Positions 1 to 13,990 of a stretch of 64,000 bases of DNA are shown here, one piece after another. The notes below the pieces were generated by a model. That model ran no database searches and was not told the origin of the DNA. It saw only the letters and a list, made by a program, of their open reading frames with translations. The stretch comes from Tetrahymena thermophila SB210 (lineage: Eukaryota > Ciliophora > Oligohymenophorea > Hymenostomatida > Tetrahymenidae): positions 1,364,001 to 1,428,000 of the forward strand of contig NW_002476559.1 in assembly GCF_000189635.1 (NCBI RefSeq), in the 5' to 3' direction. The translations under genes and the position numbers were made by a program. Each line of letters starts with the position of its first letter. Position 1 is the first letter of the stretch.

Positions 1-19
1 TATATTTAAATTTTTTATT

Positions 20-3000
20 TCATTTTAACTCAGTAGAGGCATTTAATTGATTATCATTAAAAGTAAAGAGAGCGTGCTCTGACACTGAGTAAATAGGATT
101 TTTTACTTAAGGTTAGAATGAAGTCAAGAATTTTTCATTTTTCTACTAATTACTGACTGAGTCAACGAAACTTAAATCTGATTTGCTTTTGTAATAAGGT
201 GTGCTTTAGTTTTACAATAGCTAAATAAATTCATCCTATCTATTTTTACGAAGCTTTTTCATAAAAATAAAAGAAACAAATATAAAACTGAGAGTTAAGA
301 AAAGAGGCAGTGCCACCAATCCTGTAAATTTAAGCCATTCTTTCATAGACTAATCATTTGTATCTATAATTGGATTTACAAAAATGGCCTAATTGCATAC
401 AGGTATCATATATTTATTATTTGTGCAAACCTCAACAGAGGATTTATCAGAGATATCACTTTTAACTATCAAGTAAGGTTGATCGTTTACAGGGTATTCA
501 AATAGTTTGAAATTACCATCTTATGATAAAATAATATCAAAGTATAGGTCCTAATTTTCTTATCTAAAAGACATAGAAGATAGCGCAATAGTTGGGTTAG
601 AGCCATTTGTATAGTTGATTGATTAAACCATAGAAACGGTTTGGTTGCTTACTAAGGTAGTTTTACCCTTCAATATTTTTTTGTTGGCTTAAATTTTTTA
701 AAATAAAAAAAATGAGTGATAAGAAAATGAGCATCAAACAACTTTCGTCTGCTTTACATAAAAGCATTAGAGATTGATTATAATAAATTTGTCAATAAAT
801 GTTGGCTATTAAATGAATGAATCAATTTTTATTTTGTATTTTTTTTAAATTAATCAAATATCAGGTAAAAATTTAATGGAAAAATAATGATTTTTAACTG
901 GCTGATTTTAGGGCTGACAAATAAAAAATTTAGTTTACAAATAAGTTCTTTTTAAATCGATTGTTACTTGTTGATATTGTTTTTTAATTAACTTCAATTA
1001 TTTTATATTCATTTTTAAATAAATAATAAAAAAGTATTCATTGAACATTTTTTTTTATTTTAATCAATTAAAATATTTCTCAAAGTTATTTTGTTTGAGA
1101 TTTTTAAGTTTAGCTTTTTGTTTTTTAAGTTTTCTTAATCCAATTTGAGTATTATTGATTTTAATTCATAAAAGTTAATTGATTACAATAAATTTCATTT
1201 TTAATCAATTTATGAATTTTTCCTGATAAATTCTAATAATAATAATAATTAAAACAAACTCATTTTTATTATATTTTTTCTGCCATATTTTGGTTACAAA
1301 AATAAGAAAATTTGAAAAAAGAATGTTTTTCCTTAAAATTAAAATTTTTTTTATAATAAATAAGAATAATTTACCCTTATTTTTAAAGAGTTTACCATCA
1401 GAATCATCAGAGTCGTCACCATCCTCACCATCGTCAGAATTTTGATGAATTTTATATACCTTGAGGATACTTTAAATTGTAGAATTTCTATCAGGTATTG
1501 TAGAATTAATACTAGGTTTATTTATTTGAGCACACATTATGATAAAAAAGTTATGGTATTTGAGTATAGTTTGCTAATTATTGTTGAAATAATTATTGCA
1601 CCAAGCATACTAGCTGTATGTAATAATTTTCGATATATTATCTGAATCTTTGAAATCAGAGTCATGCCAAAGCTGTTTTGAACTAATGTTTTTAGCGTCT
1701 TTCTTTTTTATTATAGCATATGGATCTTCCGATTAGAATGTTGTAAACTCTAAAATTGAAAATTCATTAATAATGATAACGCTCGAGTCATATGTGTTAG
1801 GCTGGAATGTAATTTAACTCCTCAAATGTGTAAAAGGTTATAAATATGTTTAATATGATTTAATAAAGCTGTTGAACAAATCAGAATATATGTCTTCGTA
1901 ATATGCATTGAAAACTAACTTTGCATTTCCTGTACTTTGTTTAGTGCTACTTTCACTGATTATAATTAAAACAGAAAAATATTTTAAATATATATTTTGC
2001 TATTTACGAGATTAACTAATTAACTATAATAAATAATTAATTACTTTTATTAAATGGGAGGCAAAGATAGCTTGAGCAAAGCGAGGATAACATATCTCTC
2101 CCCATCATCCCAGCCTATGTTAAAAATGAAATCTTTAATGACCTATTTGCTTTGATTTTCCTCTATAACTAATCTTGCTTAGTTAGGATAATGTTAAGGG
2201 AAGCTGGCAACAAAATTGTAGACAGAAATATAGTTCAAGCCAAAATCTGCACTATTTATCTATTCTATCTCATACATTTAGAAATATGTGCTGTAAGGAT
2301 CATGGCTTGACCATAAAATGTAAATGGTATTATCATGTTATGCTTTAACATCATTTGGATCTCCACTCAAATATCTCACCAACATAAATATAAAACCCTT
2401 GTTTAATAAATTAAAAAATGAATATAAATGGAATATATATCTAATGATTACAGTTAAATTATTGAGATCATCAGTAAGGGAAATAATCTAAATATTCTTA
2501 ATTTGAGATTAAGATACCATAGAGTCTAAATCTTCTTCAATGAAGTTTATGTCAACATATCTAACATTATTTTTCATTGCCTATTTAATAAAAGTATTTA
2601 AATTAAAATATAAAAACAAAAATTTATTTTTTATTTATTTATTTGATTACTATTTCCCAGTCTTTCTATTAATCTTCCAACGAAGAGTAGTGGTTAATGT
2701 CTACATTAAATGTGATGTAAATTTTATTTTTGGAATCGTAATTACAAAGGAGGATATACAGATAAGTAGTAGTAGTTTAGCTAGATAAAATACTGTTCGA
2801 ATAAATTTCAGAGCAATCGCATAACTTCAAATTATCAGGAAGCTTTGCTTCTAATTTTAAATTTTATTTTATTTCTATATCTGTATATTTTATTCTGAAT
2901 ATCTCTTTAAACTCATATTTCATATTTTGATTTATAACTAGGAGCTAGCTATCAAGCAAGTATACTATCTGATAAGGATTTCTGACAGTTTATTTAATAT

Positions 3001-6000
3001 ACCAATATGACGGAGACGAAATCATAGACAAACTTTGGTTTTAAATTTGGTCAGTATCTATGTACGCCTTAACCTTTACATTTTATTTATTTAAAGGCTA
3101 TAAATAATATTCTCCAATCGAACCTTTTACAAACGTAGTATTCAGCTTTAGTTTAATGTTTTTACCATCATTTTCTAATACAGTACTGTTATTCTATGCA
3201 TCATAATAAATAGGAGATTTATCTTCTTAAATCAAATTTGTATCAAAATTGCTAAAATCAGTCTAAAGAGTTATCTAAGTCTACTCAGGATTTAAGTCTG
3301 TGGACAAGTAAATAGAAAAATCAACTTGCTTGTCAGATGAGGTTTAATATCCGTCTTAATTGACTATATTAATTAATATTAATTTTTATAAATTAAAAAA
3401 AAAATTAAACTAAAAGTGCTATTTTATTTATTTTTTTTTTAAAGTTTTTTTTTATTAAAAATCAATAAGCTTAAATCTACTTTTTTTTAATTTGATTTAT
3501 AAATATCATAATTAAAAAAATAAACAACTGTTTATTTCTTTAAGTTTTTAAATAAAAAAAAAATATTTTTTAAAAATATATCTGAATAATGTGAAAAATA
3601 TGATAGAGTTTAGTTTTTAATAAAATTCAACTCAAAATTATTACATTTATGTTTAAAATTTCAATTTAAAAGTAAGTAATATTCCAGCTAGATACATAAT
3701 TAATTAAATGGTTTTACATGTTACTTAAATATTTTAATTTTACCTTAATTAGTTTTCTGATCTTAATTTTGTTTACTGTTAAGGCTATAATCAAAGTTTA
3801 ATTCTATTTATGGATAGAATATACACTTTATACTTGGAGAAGGTAATTAGAAAACTCCACAAAGAGTTCCTTCTTAGTATGGATTACCAAGAGATTGCTG
3901 AACCTAACTAAAGCTCTATTTATTAAATATAAAAGTTTAATTGATAAAAATAAAAAATTATATGAATAAAACTAAACTCTAACTTGTTTGTCTTATTGTA
4001 ATTCTATTTTTCTAATTTGGTTGATCGACTAGCCGTTAATCTCAAGTGAAATCAAGTAATCCAAGTTTTTCTTAGCTTTTTTTTATAAAAAATTATTTAA
4101 ATTATTTATTATTTCTAATTGTTTTTTTTCCACTATTAAATAATTTTATAATATTTAAATGATTTATATTGAAAAATTCTTACTAACGTGAAGTGAAATC
4201 ATATTATTTGTAATTTGGAACTACTAATTTGTTATAATTTAGAAGTCGTAGAGATTAACTTAGCGAATGAAAATGGGTTAAATTAAGTCATAGAGAAAAT
4301 AATCAAAGAGACAGTTGTTTTGGAAATCAATAAGCAAAAAGCGATATGTTTGTTTATCATCGTTTCTCCATACTTTGACTGAAAAATTATTCATGAAATT
4401 ATCAAAGTCGTTGACATAAACTATATTTTTTTATTTCATTTCTTTCAAGTATACTTAGAATTTTACATCATCATTGAGCTCTGATGTTTTAATCTTATTT
4501 TAAGAATTTTATTTACTGAACTAACCAGTGAAAATATTTTGCTAAAACTGTTGAATTTAGTGGAGCATATCTTGCTTAGTAAAGTATCTATCAACAGTAA
4601 TTTATTAAGAAATAAAATTCACTCTGTAAATTGTTATTCTTCCAGGAACGTTATCTTGCTAGTTATGAGCTGCAAAGATGATACCTTAGTCGAGCAAACT
4701 AACATCATAGCTGTCTTGTAGCTAGTCTGTGTCTTAAAAGGTATAGATACTAACATCTTGGATTTAATTTTAGATACTAAATATGACCATGCTTTTAATT
4801 TTAAACAGCTAAGATTAAACTATCAGAGCATACTTTATAGTGTTTGGAATACAGTAAATGAATACGAATTGTATTTTATCAAGGCTAAAATTAAGATTCA
4901 GATTAAGGTTCTTAGGAGGTGTGAAAGCTTTTCTTCTGAATTACCCAGAATTGATAGGTTTACCTTATTATGAATCATTTTATTCAGTTTGTAAATTTTT
5001 CTTTATATGGATTTTCTTTTAGTTTGACTATTTAGGTCCTTATTACAGGAAGTTACTAAACTATGGAGCATCACACTAATTCTATGGTAAAGTTGAGTTC
5101 TTTAAGTTTGTGTCAGTTGCATAGGGATTTTTCTTTCCACCTGAATCATCACCTTCAGTTGATAATTCATCATAAACGTTCATTAAAGTTAATGAAGGAG
5201 ATTATTAAAGGGTATTGCTGTTTGCTAACAGTGATTTTCCAAGAGCTAAAATTTTACTACCATCAAAGATAATACTCTCTATTTTTTGACTTATTTTCAT
5301 ACTTTTTGATTTCTAGCATGCAGGTGTATTTTATGATAAGCCTGTTGGAGTTTAAACAGTACATTTTTCAAACCAAAAAAGGCACAAACAATTTTAGTAA
5401 AATATGTAATAATCCTCTCCAACTTGTATAGCAGCTATCACCTTCTCATCACATGGACTTAGCTTACATATATTCTCATCTAAATTCAACGTGCTTTTGT
5501 TTTCTTGCTCCTCAAGCAATACTTTTTATTTATCTTAAATTGAATCAATTTCTATTTTTAGTTTAAATAATATTTATTAAATTGTCTTTGATAATTTTAA
5601 ATATTTGTTGTTTATTTTTTTAGTAAATATTAGCCATATGATAAATCAATTCAAACAAATAATAAATTCAAAAGTAAGTTTTTAAATCAAAAAAAAAACA
5701 TTACAATTTTGAAAATTATTGATTATATTTTATGTAAATTTTGAAAAGTTTTCATTAAATTTTATAAAAGTTAAGGCAAAATATATCAAAATTTTGTTTA
5801 AACTTAAGATTTTGCTATCAATATAAATTTTTAAAAAAGGTTTAAGGTGAAAAATAAGATAAGAGCTATGATAATTATAAAAAGACTGTTAATATGATAA
5901 ATAATAGATAATATTACCTTAAATTATAGTAGAAGAATTGTACTTAATAGCTAATGTTACATCTTATTTAGATTGATATGAATAGTTAATACCTGCTCCA

Positions 6001-8378
6001 AAAAACCAATCTTTAATTTCGAATATAGGCTTTGGATTAAAGAATTTCTTTTATATGTTTAATCCTACTTTAGAGATAACACCATTGAAATTTCTGGGAA
6101 TCAAGTTTATCATACCTTGTACTATTTTTGTTCCAACAGCTTAGCCTTTTATAATGAATAAATTCAAGTATATTTTAAAATAAAATTTAATTAAGTTACT
6201 GCTTGGCTTAGCTTCAAAATGCATTGTTATACTGCAAGAAGAGTATGTTTCAAATTGCTTGGTATATAATTTCATAATTTATGCACTCTTCCAAGAGTAT
6301 GTGGTAATTGAAAGATTGTTTTTTGCTTAAGATATTTAATCATCACTATACTTTTTAAGGATTATACTTCCAGTATCTTCACCAATTTAGAAAAGTCTTA
6401 CTCTTGTTCTTATATTGCTATAGAACAAACCTGGAATGAAATAGTGAAAGATTTTTGAATAATTATTTTGTGTTAACTGCTCTAATTCGATAGCTGTTTA
6501 ATTCCTAGTAAAATGTTAAATATATAATGATTAGAATAGTTTTTAACAATAACAAGTTTAAATAAATACATTTTGATACTGTTTGTGTTATCAGTTAGTG
6601 CTCTGTTTACCATCAAAAAGTAGCTCACATGACTTGGATCACTAAATTTTATTTCAATGTAGTAAAGATACTGATCAAAGTTGTATTTTATTGATCTAAA
6701 ATTACTGACATTTTTAATATCAGGAATTACAAAATCTGTTTTATCTTGTTCTGATTTATGCTTATCACCATCTTCTTTATTTTCTATATGGATAGTTTAT
6801 ACTGAATTAACAAAACGAGAAATAGATACAGTTTGAGGGAATGTGTTTATACCAACTTGAGATGAAGAGTTAAGTTGATACATCAAAATATACATTTGTG
6901 TGTTAACTACCATGTAGTTAGGAATGCTATCTTAAATAGAAAATTCTATATCTTTATTTTTTTAGATGAACAGATTGATATACTTTTGATCATAATAGTA
7001 TTTCACGAAGTAATCTTAGTTTTAGTACTGATTTGAAATGTTATCATAGATAAAGAAAAGTAGACCGTTATCATAGTCTAAAACTGTAATGCAGTTATCG
7101 ATTGCTTATTAAACTCCTTGTGTTTTTATAGTAAGATCTTTGTTTTCGTCTTTAAATTTAATTGTAGGGCTCTTTCCTGTAACTGATCCATCGCTTTGTA
7201 CAATTGATAAGTCATAGAATTCAAAAAAGCTCACAATATTATCCAAATAGATTTATTAGTCTGAGTTCGTTTACATAAGTGTTTCATGATACTTGCATGT
7301 ACGGAAATAGTGTTAGACGTTGGTATCACTATTAAAGTAAAATCCTGTATCTTTTACGCAATTTTAATATTCTTATAAGAAGAGCTAATAACTGGCTTCT
7401 AATTACTAAAATTTATAAAAAAATTATTAAATTCAGAATATCTAAAAAAAAATGTTGATTGATTTTATTGAGTTCACTAATTTGTGGTTTGAATTAGATT
7501 AATTATAAGTAAAAATATAATTGAAATTTAGATGATTGGAAATTATTTTGATTATTATTAAACTCTTTATAATGTTCTAATGATAAGAATATGATTGATA
7601 TATTTTATTATATATTAAATAATACCTGTGGACTTTAGTCAGGGCTCTTAGATTTAAAAGCAAATTTAGGATCAAAATTCAATGTAATTTACTGTGGTTG
7701 AATATTTGAAAGATCAATTCCATTAGCATTTGAGAAATCTTTAGAGTTGAATTTGTAAAGTGTAATAACATTTACTTATTTATTATTATCAAATTTTGAA
7801 CACTCAAAAATAAAAGAATCGCTGCTGGCTTTTTTAAGATTCTCACAGCTGTCTTAGTTGGCAATTGGATAGGCCTAGATATTCTTAAGATGTGTAGAGG
7901 TTTTGTCTGTTTCAGTGTCAAATGAAGATGCATCATCGATGAATGTGATTAAGGTAGTATTTGAAAGAAGTCCAACAGCATTTACTTTCAACATCTTTTA
8001 GCTAGCAAATGTTATTATATTAATAACAGGAGTGTTGATTGTATTTTCATAATATTAGACAAGCTTTTCATTCTAGCTTGTTATTATTTCGACATATTCT
8101 TTATTACAATTCGTGTCAATAGTGTTTTTAAATTGATAATCTAAATAAATATCATCCAAGTCTATTAATTTATACTCTTACTCGCTCAAATAATAGCTTT
8201 GAACTTAAACATTTTCTTTAAGTGCCTAATTATCTGTTTTTATATCCTGTTAATGATTTTAAGGCAACACATTCTCACATTTAACTACACTCACTGAAAG
8301 ATTAAGTACAAATACAAGTGTTAATGCAAGATATAGCTTTTGTAAACTGCTCTTCAAATAATGTTGTAAAACACTCAT
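20..8378 (-). CDS. Very large predicted membrane/secretory protein, multi-exon
   Basis: With TAA/TAG as Gln, minus-strand coding blocks run from an ATG at 8378 to a TGA at 20-22. The N-terminus (MSVLQHYLKSSLQKLYLALT...) carries a hydrophobic signal peptide of about 30 residues. The last exon (about 20-688) has one membrane span followed by Lys/Arg (MKKLRKN) and a cytoplasmic tail of about 60 residues. This is type I topology. Exon 1 is 7626-8378 (donor at 7625), and the next block starts at 7405. Further coding blocks lie at about 5918-7405 (at least one more splice must lie inside), 4192-5575, 3965-4080, 3745-3920, 2620-3365 and 1380-1980, separated by AT-rich introns. One loop near 1390-1440 is very acidic (Asp/Glu/Ser), and another near 5100-5200 is rich in Asn, Gln and Lys. 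Repeated beta-rich stretches hint at a propeller-like ectodomain, but I recognise no named domain. It could be two genes if an internal stop was missed. Existence is well supported; function is unknown. Confidence 0.78.
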
Positions 8379-9590
8379 GTTTTTTTTAAGCGCTTGTTGG
8401 CTATTTTATTTAAATATACTTTCTTTTAATCTCAATAATGTTTTTGAAGGTGATTCTCTCTCTCTTTGCTTAATTTTTCTATTAAATAGTAGAGATCTCC
8501 CTTTTTTATTAGTTTATTTGGTTACTGTTTATAATCAATCAATGATTTCTTAGTTGTCCTCCTTTTGATTTAATAAATATTAATTTATAAATTCTTTTAC
8601 TATTATTTTTAGTATTATTATCCACTTTAGAAATAATCTAATGATTCAAGAATCAAATTTCTATTCATTTTATCATATTAAAAGCATTAAAAACCTCAAC
8701 CCTAAAACAAAACAAAACAAAAAACAAACAAACAACCAAAATAATATCAAAACTTTATAAATTTATTTATTTTACTACTTTAAATCATAAATAGTAATAA
8801 AACCAAAATTTAGCAAATAATCTGGATTATTTTACTATTTAATTTCCTCTTTTCAAAATACTTCATATAATTTTCAGTCGTTCATGAAATAGTTTAGTTG
8901 TTTGATAGTTTAAATGACTCTGTAATAATAATATTTATATTTTTCATTATTAAGAACAGTTCAGTAAAATTTTAAAAATTATTATTTAAAACTTTCTACA
9001 AAAAAGTATTTATTATTTTAAAGGGAAATCTATTTCAGCATAAAATTAGAGTGAATTGAATATCACGATTCAAAGGTCTATCTTGATGTAAATATATTGC
9101 TCTAAAAAGTTAAATGCTATTCATTTTATATCTTAAAACAGAATTAACATCAAATGTAATTTAAATTATTTAATTTATTAACTTAAATGGAATAATAATG
9201 TAAAAAAATAGAAAAAAGTAGCTGTTTTTAATATATTTATTTAGATTATTTTTTTTAGATGCTTTTTTTTTTAAATACTTAAAATATATTAGAAAATTAA
9301 TTATCTTATTAAAACTGAGTATCTTTTTATACTATCATCAAACACTATTTAAAAAAATATCATTTTAGTTTTAGAAAAAATTAGATGGTATATTTTGATT
9401 TAGAATCAAATGTGAATCAAAAGTAAGGTTCTTATAAATTAAAAAAGTTAAACTGATCTTATAAAAATATGTACTTAATACAAGAAAATAAATATACCTA
9501 AAAAATAATTAAGATAGAACTATCTGCAATCAATTCAATATAAAAAATATTTTGTTTTTAAAAAATTATTTTTATTTATTGGTATTTTTT
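8379..9590. other. Intergenic, AT-rich, promoter side of the large membrane gene
   Basis: No gene is visible. A T-free run of A and C with CAAA/CAAAA units lies at about 8704-8740, upstream of the minus-strand start at 8378. The rest is poly-A/T sequence typical of intergenic ciliate DNA. Confidence 0.6.
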
Positions 9591-10955
9591 TCAGCTAAGT
9601 ATGCTTAGAGCCTTTTTTGCTAAATTAAATGGCGAAAAGAAAGAAATAAGTTTTAAAGGCATTTTAAAAGCACTTCTTGAGATGAAATTTACACTTTAAA
9701 ATACTGTTTATTTTAGTTGAGATAATAATTCATTTAGGGTTTCAATTTATTTTTCATCTAAATCTAACTCCAGTTTGTTTTAGCTACTTTAGGTTTTCAA
9801 ATTATCTTAATCTGAGATAACACTATTTGTTAAGCTTTTATTTTCATTTGAACCTAAACTCTTTTTTTCCTATAACAATTAAATTGTTTCTTACAGCTTG
9901 TTTATAGATTATTCATAATTGATTTAATTTTGTTGCAATTAGTTAAGCACTTATTTGATATTTTATATACTCTAATTCTATTCTTCCAGTTATTATTTTA
10001 TGTTATCTACTGTTGATTCAAATTATTTAAGTTAGATTTTGGAAGATTCTTAACTAGAAGTGTTAATGTTAATTATTTATTCTATCTATTAATCATATTC
10101 CACTTTTAGTAAATATATTTTTGAGTCTAATTCTTTATAATTGTCTAAGTTCTTTTTTTCATTAGCTTACATTTATTCCTCAAATTATTTTTTATTGGTT
10201 TCAAAATTTATCAATTATTTTTTCAATTAATTTTAATTTTCAGTCAGTTCATTTTAAGTTGATAATAATTTTTAAGTTTTTTCAGTTTAATCATTTATAA
10301 TAATTTATGCTTATGTCTAACTATTTTCTAATTAAGCATTTTTTTATTGTAAAGCATTAATTTGAGTTTTTAAATCAGATATATCTATTTATTCAAATAT
10401 TTAATCAAGTTAATCATTCTCTATCGATATTTATTAATTTAATATTTACTATCCTAAAAATAATTCATGATTGCTATTGTTGTTCTGACTCTCAAATTTA
10501 ATTATTTTTTGTTATTATTATCCAAGTTATTTAGATTATTAAGAATTATTTTAACTTTGAAAACTATTATTAAGTGAAGAATTTATATTTTTTAACTACT
10601 CAACACTTTTATTATTTTCATAGCAATTTATGTAACAAACAATTAATTCAAATTATTTGTATTATTAATAATTCTTTCTGGATTAACTTGAAATAAAGTT
10701 ATATTTTAGGCATATATCTCTTAATTATGTTAAGAATATAGTAGGATTAATATTTTTTTCAAGTTATATTTTAAAGGAAAAAAAAGACCCATCATAAGTA
10801 CTAGTTGTTCCTGGCTCATCAATTAATTCATCTTTAAATTCTACTCTAGACATATATATTTTTTTTATATCTTACTTAATTAAATCGTATATCAATTCTT
10901 TTGGATATTCTTGTTTCGATTTTACGTAGTTTACTTTAATTCTGAAAGACTCCAT
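9591..10955 (-). CDS. Coiled-coil protein, 454 aa, intronless
   Basis: One uninterrupted frame (455 codons, TGA stop at 9591-9593) from ATG at 10955, with dozens of TAA/TAG glutamine codons. Residues 1 to about 95 are a mixed, probably globular region (MESFRIKVNYVKSKQEYPKE...) followed by a short acidic, Asn/Gln-rich linker. From about residue 175 to 410 the sequence is a long heptad-like coiled coil rich in Gln, Lys, Glu and Asn (for example NELTENQNQLKKQL). The C-terminus is hydrophobic/basic (FSPFNLAKKALSILS). It begins a run of four same-strand, intronless coiled-coil genes. Its N-terminus resembles the gene at 17634-18665 in order and spacing (Met-Glu start, FxVK-type strand, then a Leu-rich helix at about residues 70-95), but this is weak. 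A structural or scaffold role is possible; no specific function is assigned. Confidence 0.85.
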
Positions 10956-11756
10956 TTTATTTGATTATTAATTTTTTTTTTTCTAGATAAATTATTTGAA
11001 TTTTGATATTTTTTAATTAAATTATCTAAATATGGTTAAGATAAATTAATTCCTTAAAGATACATAATTTGAGATTAAAATATTTATATCTCAAAAATAT
11101 CAGTATGTCAATTGTTAGATTAATTCATGCTTTACTATGAAATTTTTACATATTAACCAATAAATTTATCTCATCCTTTCACCCTTCTGATAAAATATAT
11201 TTCAAACAAAAATCGCGCTTAAATTTTGTTTGGAAATCTAAATTTATAATAAAAATTTAAAGAAGAACTAGACAAAATATTTTACATATATATAAAGGGT
11301 TCTATGTATCTGGTTTCATTTTTTATATTTTTTATTTCTTTTTTTTACAAACTACTGCTAAGAATAAATTCTTTTCGCATAAATTTAAAATGGATACTAA
11401 ACACTATTTTTAGCATATATAAGATTTTATTATTTCTAAACAAAGAATTTTATTTAAAAAATCTAAAAGAATTTCTTGTTTTATAAAATACTTTTATTTT
11501 TTATTTATAAAACACTTTTATTTTTTAATTATAAAACACTTTTATTTTTTATTAAATAAAAACTTTTATTTTTTCAATTAATAAAGAATTTTATTTTTAT
11601 TGAAAAAGAAAGATTAATAGATTGAGTGTATTAATCTAATATTTTTAATGAATTATTGATTTACAAACAAGCAGAAATATATTTAGTTTATTTTAAAATT
11701 GAATACTTACAAACTAACCTTTTCAATTTATTAATCTAATGTAAGAATATTTTTTA
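10956..11756. other. Intergenic with T-rich short tandem repeats
   Basis: Lies between the start of the coiled-coil gene at 10955 and the end of the next at 11757. It holds no convincing gene. The 60-codon standard frame at 11304-11486 is T-rich hydrophobic sequence without coding character. A block of AAAACACTTTTATTTTTT-like units lies at about 11487-11600. Confidence 0.6.
11487..11600. repeat. Short tandem repeat, unit about 26 bases (ACTTTTATTTTTT core)
   Basis: Four to five imperfect copies of a unit containing AAAACACTTTTATTTTTT. They lie 3' of the minus-strand gene ending at 11757. A related block with the same CACTTTTATT core occurs at 14578-14680, 3' of the paralogous gene, so the array was carried along in the duplication and then diverged. 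Confidence 0.7.
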
Positions 11757-13616
11757 TCATTTTTATTAAGATTATTGAATCTATTTAAGAATTTCTAACA
11801 TCTAATTCTTCAAAAATAGAATTTCTTCTCTATTTTGCTATTTAGTTTACTCTAACTCTTTTATGTACAAATCTTTATAAATATCTGAGCTTTTCTCTTT
11901 TTGTTACATTAGCTCGAACTAAGCTATATTCTGAGATAAAATATCTTCATTAAAATTTGCCACTTCAGTCTAGGCTAATTCTTTTTTCAATTCAATTACT
12001 TCATTTTTCAATTCAATTACTTATTATTTTAATTCAGAATTTTCCATTATATATTAAGTAGCGCTAGACTTTAGAATACTTAGTTCATGTTTGTCTTTTT
12101 TCTTTTCTTTTAGAAGCTAATGATTTTTCTATTTTTCTAATTTTATTTCTTTTCTAAGCATTTGAATCTAATAGTTTGTTTATTCATTATAGACCTGTTC
12201 TTTTTCTTGCTGCATATCTACAGTCTTCATTTAATGTATATCCTAAATATGATCTTTCTACTCTTCATATTTGATATCAGAGTCACTGAGATTGCTTTCT
12301 TATAACTTTGACTCACCTTGGTTTCTGCTATCATCAGTATTTTTTAATTTATTTGAAGAGCGTTAAGTATTATTCTGATGAATTTAACAATATATTTCTG
12401 ATTCTTCATCATTAAAAGAATTGTTATTTTAAATAGTTTAAACATTATTTTTAGATTCATTTTCTTTATTTTCTTCTCCTTCTTCTATTTTCGTTTCAAT
12501 ATTATCTTATTCCACTAGTTTTTTTATTAAAATATCTTAAATAGAATTGTTAGATTTATTTTCTTCTTTTTCTTCTCCTTCTTCTCTTTTCGCTTCAATA
12601 TCATCTTATGCAGCTGGTTTGTTTATTTAAATATCTTAAATAAAATTGTTAGGTTTAGTTTTTTCTTTTTCTTGTTCTTCTCCTATTTTCTTTTAAATAT
12701 TATCTTTTCCTACTATTAAACTTTAAAATGATTAATTCTTTAGAGATTCATCTATTTTTTCATTTATTTCATCAGTTTGCCATGATAAATTTTCCTAATT
12801 TTAATTTATTTGAGATTATTCTAAGTTAAAATTTTACTATTAAAACATTTAATTATTTTCATTATTAACATTTAAATTATTAAGAGGAGGCAATTTATTT
12901 TATTAGGAACTAGAAAATGATGAGGGTTATTAATTTTCTTTTTATTCCTCTTGATAATTTGTATCTTATTATTAAATATCAAGAAAAGCAACTTAATTTT
13001 ATACAATCAACCCATTTTGGTGTTATTAATCGCTAGAATTACTAATTTAGTTATTTAATCCGCTTTAATCATTCATTTAGTTATTTAACCCTCTTTAATC
13101 ATTTTAATTTTATTGATTCATTGCCATTTGATAGAACAAATGTATATTAGCATTATTATTTAAGTTATTGTTATTTTGATCTATGCAGGAAAGTATGTCT
13201 TATGAAGTAACATCACAAGTAGTTTCTTTTTAAGACTCTTATAAAAAATGATCTTAGTTTATAAATGGATTAGGATCAGATAAATATCTCTCTAAATCTT
13301 AATTAAGAATCCTTTAAGTAGGTAATCTACTTTAAGAAGTCGGAAATGAATTCCTATTAGGAGTCTAAAATATTATTTCGCTTTATGATCTACATTATTC
13401 AACTTTAAGCATTACTTCATGACTTCTTTTAGGAAACATATTTCTACTTTATAAGATGGTATAAATAGCTTTGTGAATTTGTTATTCAGTAGCCCATTTT
13501 GATGGATCTACATAGCAGCAGCATTAAAAAAATGAACCTACTCCTTGCTTACCTCCTAATTCGCTAAGATTTTCTGAACTAAATTTTAGACCATCTAACT
13601 AAATTAGTTCAGTCAT
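11757..13616 (-). CDS. Coiled-coil protein, 619 aa (duplicate copy A)
   Basis: One open frame of 620 codons from ATG at 13616 to TGA at 11757-11759, with no intron needed. Residues 1 to about 75 form a conserved head with a GKQGVGSF motif, a Cys-rich patch (CCCY) and a helix ending near residue 75. Residues about 80-300 are Asn/Gln-rich low complexity, including a short repeat in which a GLNNQ-type unit recurs. Residues about 300-390 contain two similar acidic blocks (IQDI...EEGEE). Residues about 440-619 are a strong coiled coil (ELKNEVIELKKEL). It is the near twin of the gene at 14881-16710, over almost its whole length and into upstream DNA. It is probably a filament, scaffold or tethering protein, but nothing in the sequence gives a specific function. 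Confidence 0.87.
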
Positions 13617-13631
13617 TTATAAAAAATAATT

Positions 13632-13990
13632 AATGCAGGAACCGAAACTACTTCTCACATAATGAATTTTCAAATTATATCTAACGTTCCCTGTAAAATT
13701 TAGTTTTAAAAATAAATTATTTTATATCTTTAGTCTTAAAAAGAAAAAAAAGTACAATTTTCTTTAATAATATATATAAAAATAAATAATTATTCATTAC
13801 TTTATTCCATTTACTCTAAATCACCTAATTTTTTAGTCAATCAACTAATTAATCAATTTATTAATAAATTTAAATAAAATCTAAAGAAATTGTACCTGAC
13901 AATTTAATAATTCAATTAAAAATACTTTTTTTATACTAAAAATTAATTAACATCATAAATTAATTTTGAAAGTGATTTTGACAATTTTAA
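13632..13990 (-). promoter_or_regulatory. Upstream region conserved between the two duplicated coiled-coil genes
   Basis: About 350 bases upstream of the ATG at 13616 align closely with 16726-17080 upstream of the twin gene. The tightest block is a CCGAAACTACTTCTCACATA segment and its AT-rich continuation (near 13641 and 16738). Since this is recent duplication, conservation may be descent rather than selection, but it bounds where a shared promoter and 5' UTR should lie. Confidence 0.5.

Noticed and set aside
8695..8740. Possible telomere-like repeat (ACCCTAAAACAAAAC)
   Set aside because: Not a tandem of CCCCAA; it is an A/C-rich simple repeat inside the contig.
11304..11486. 60-codon plus-strand ORF rich in Phe, Leu and Lys
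   Set aside because: T-rich intergenic sequence running into a tandem repeat, with no domain or homologue in the window.
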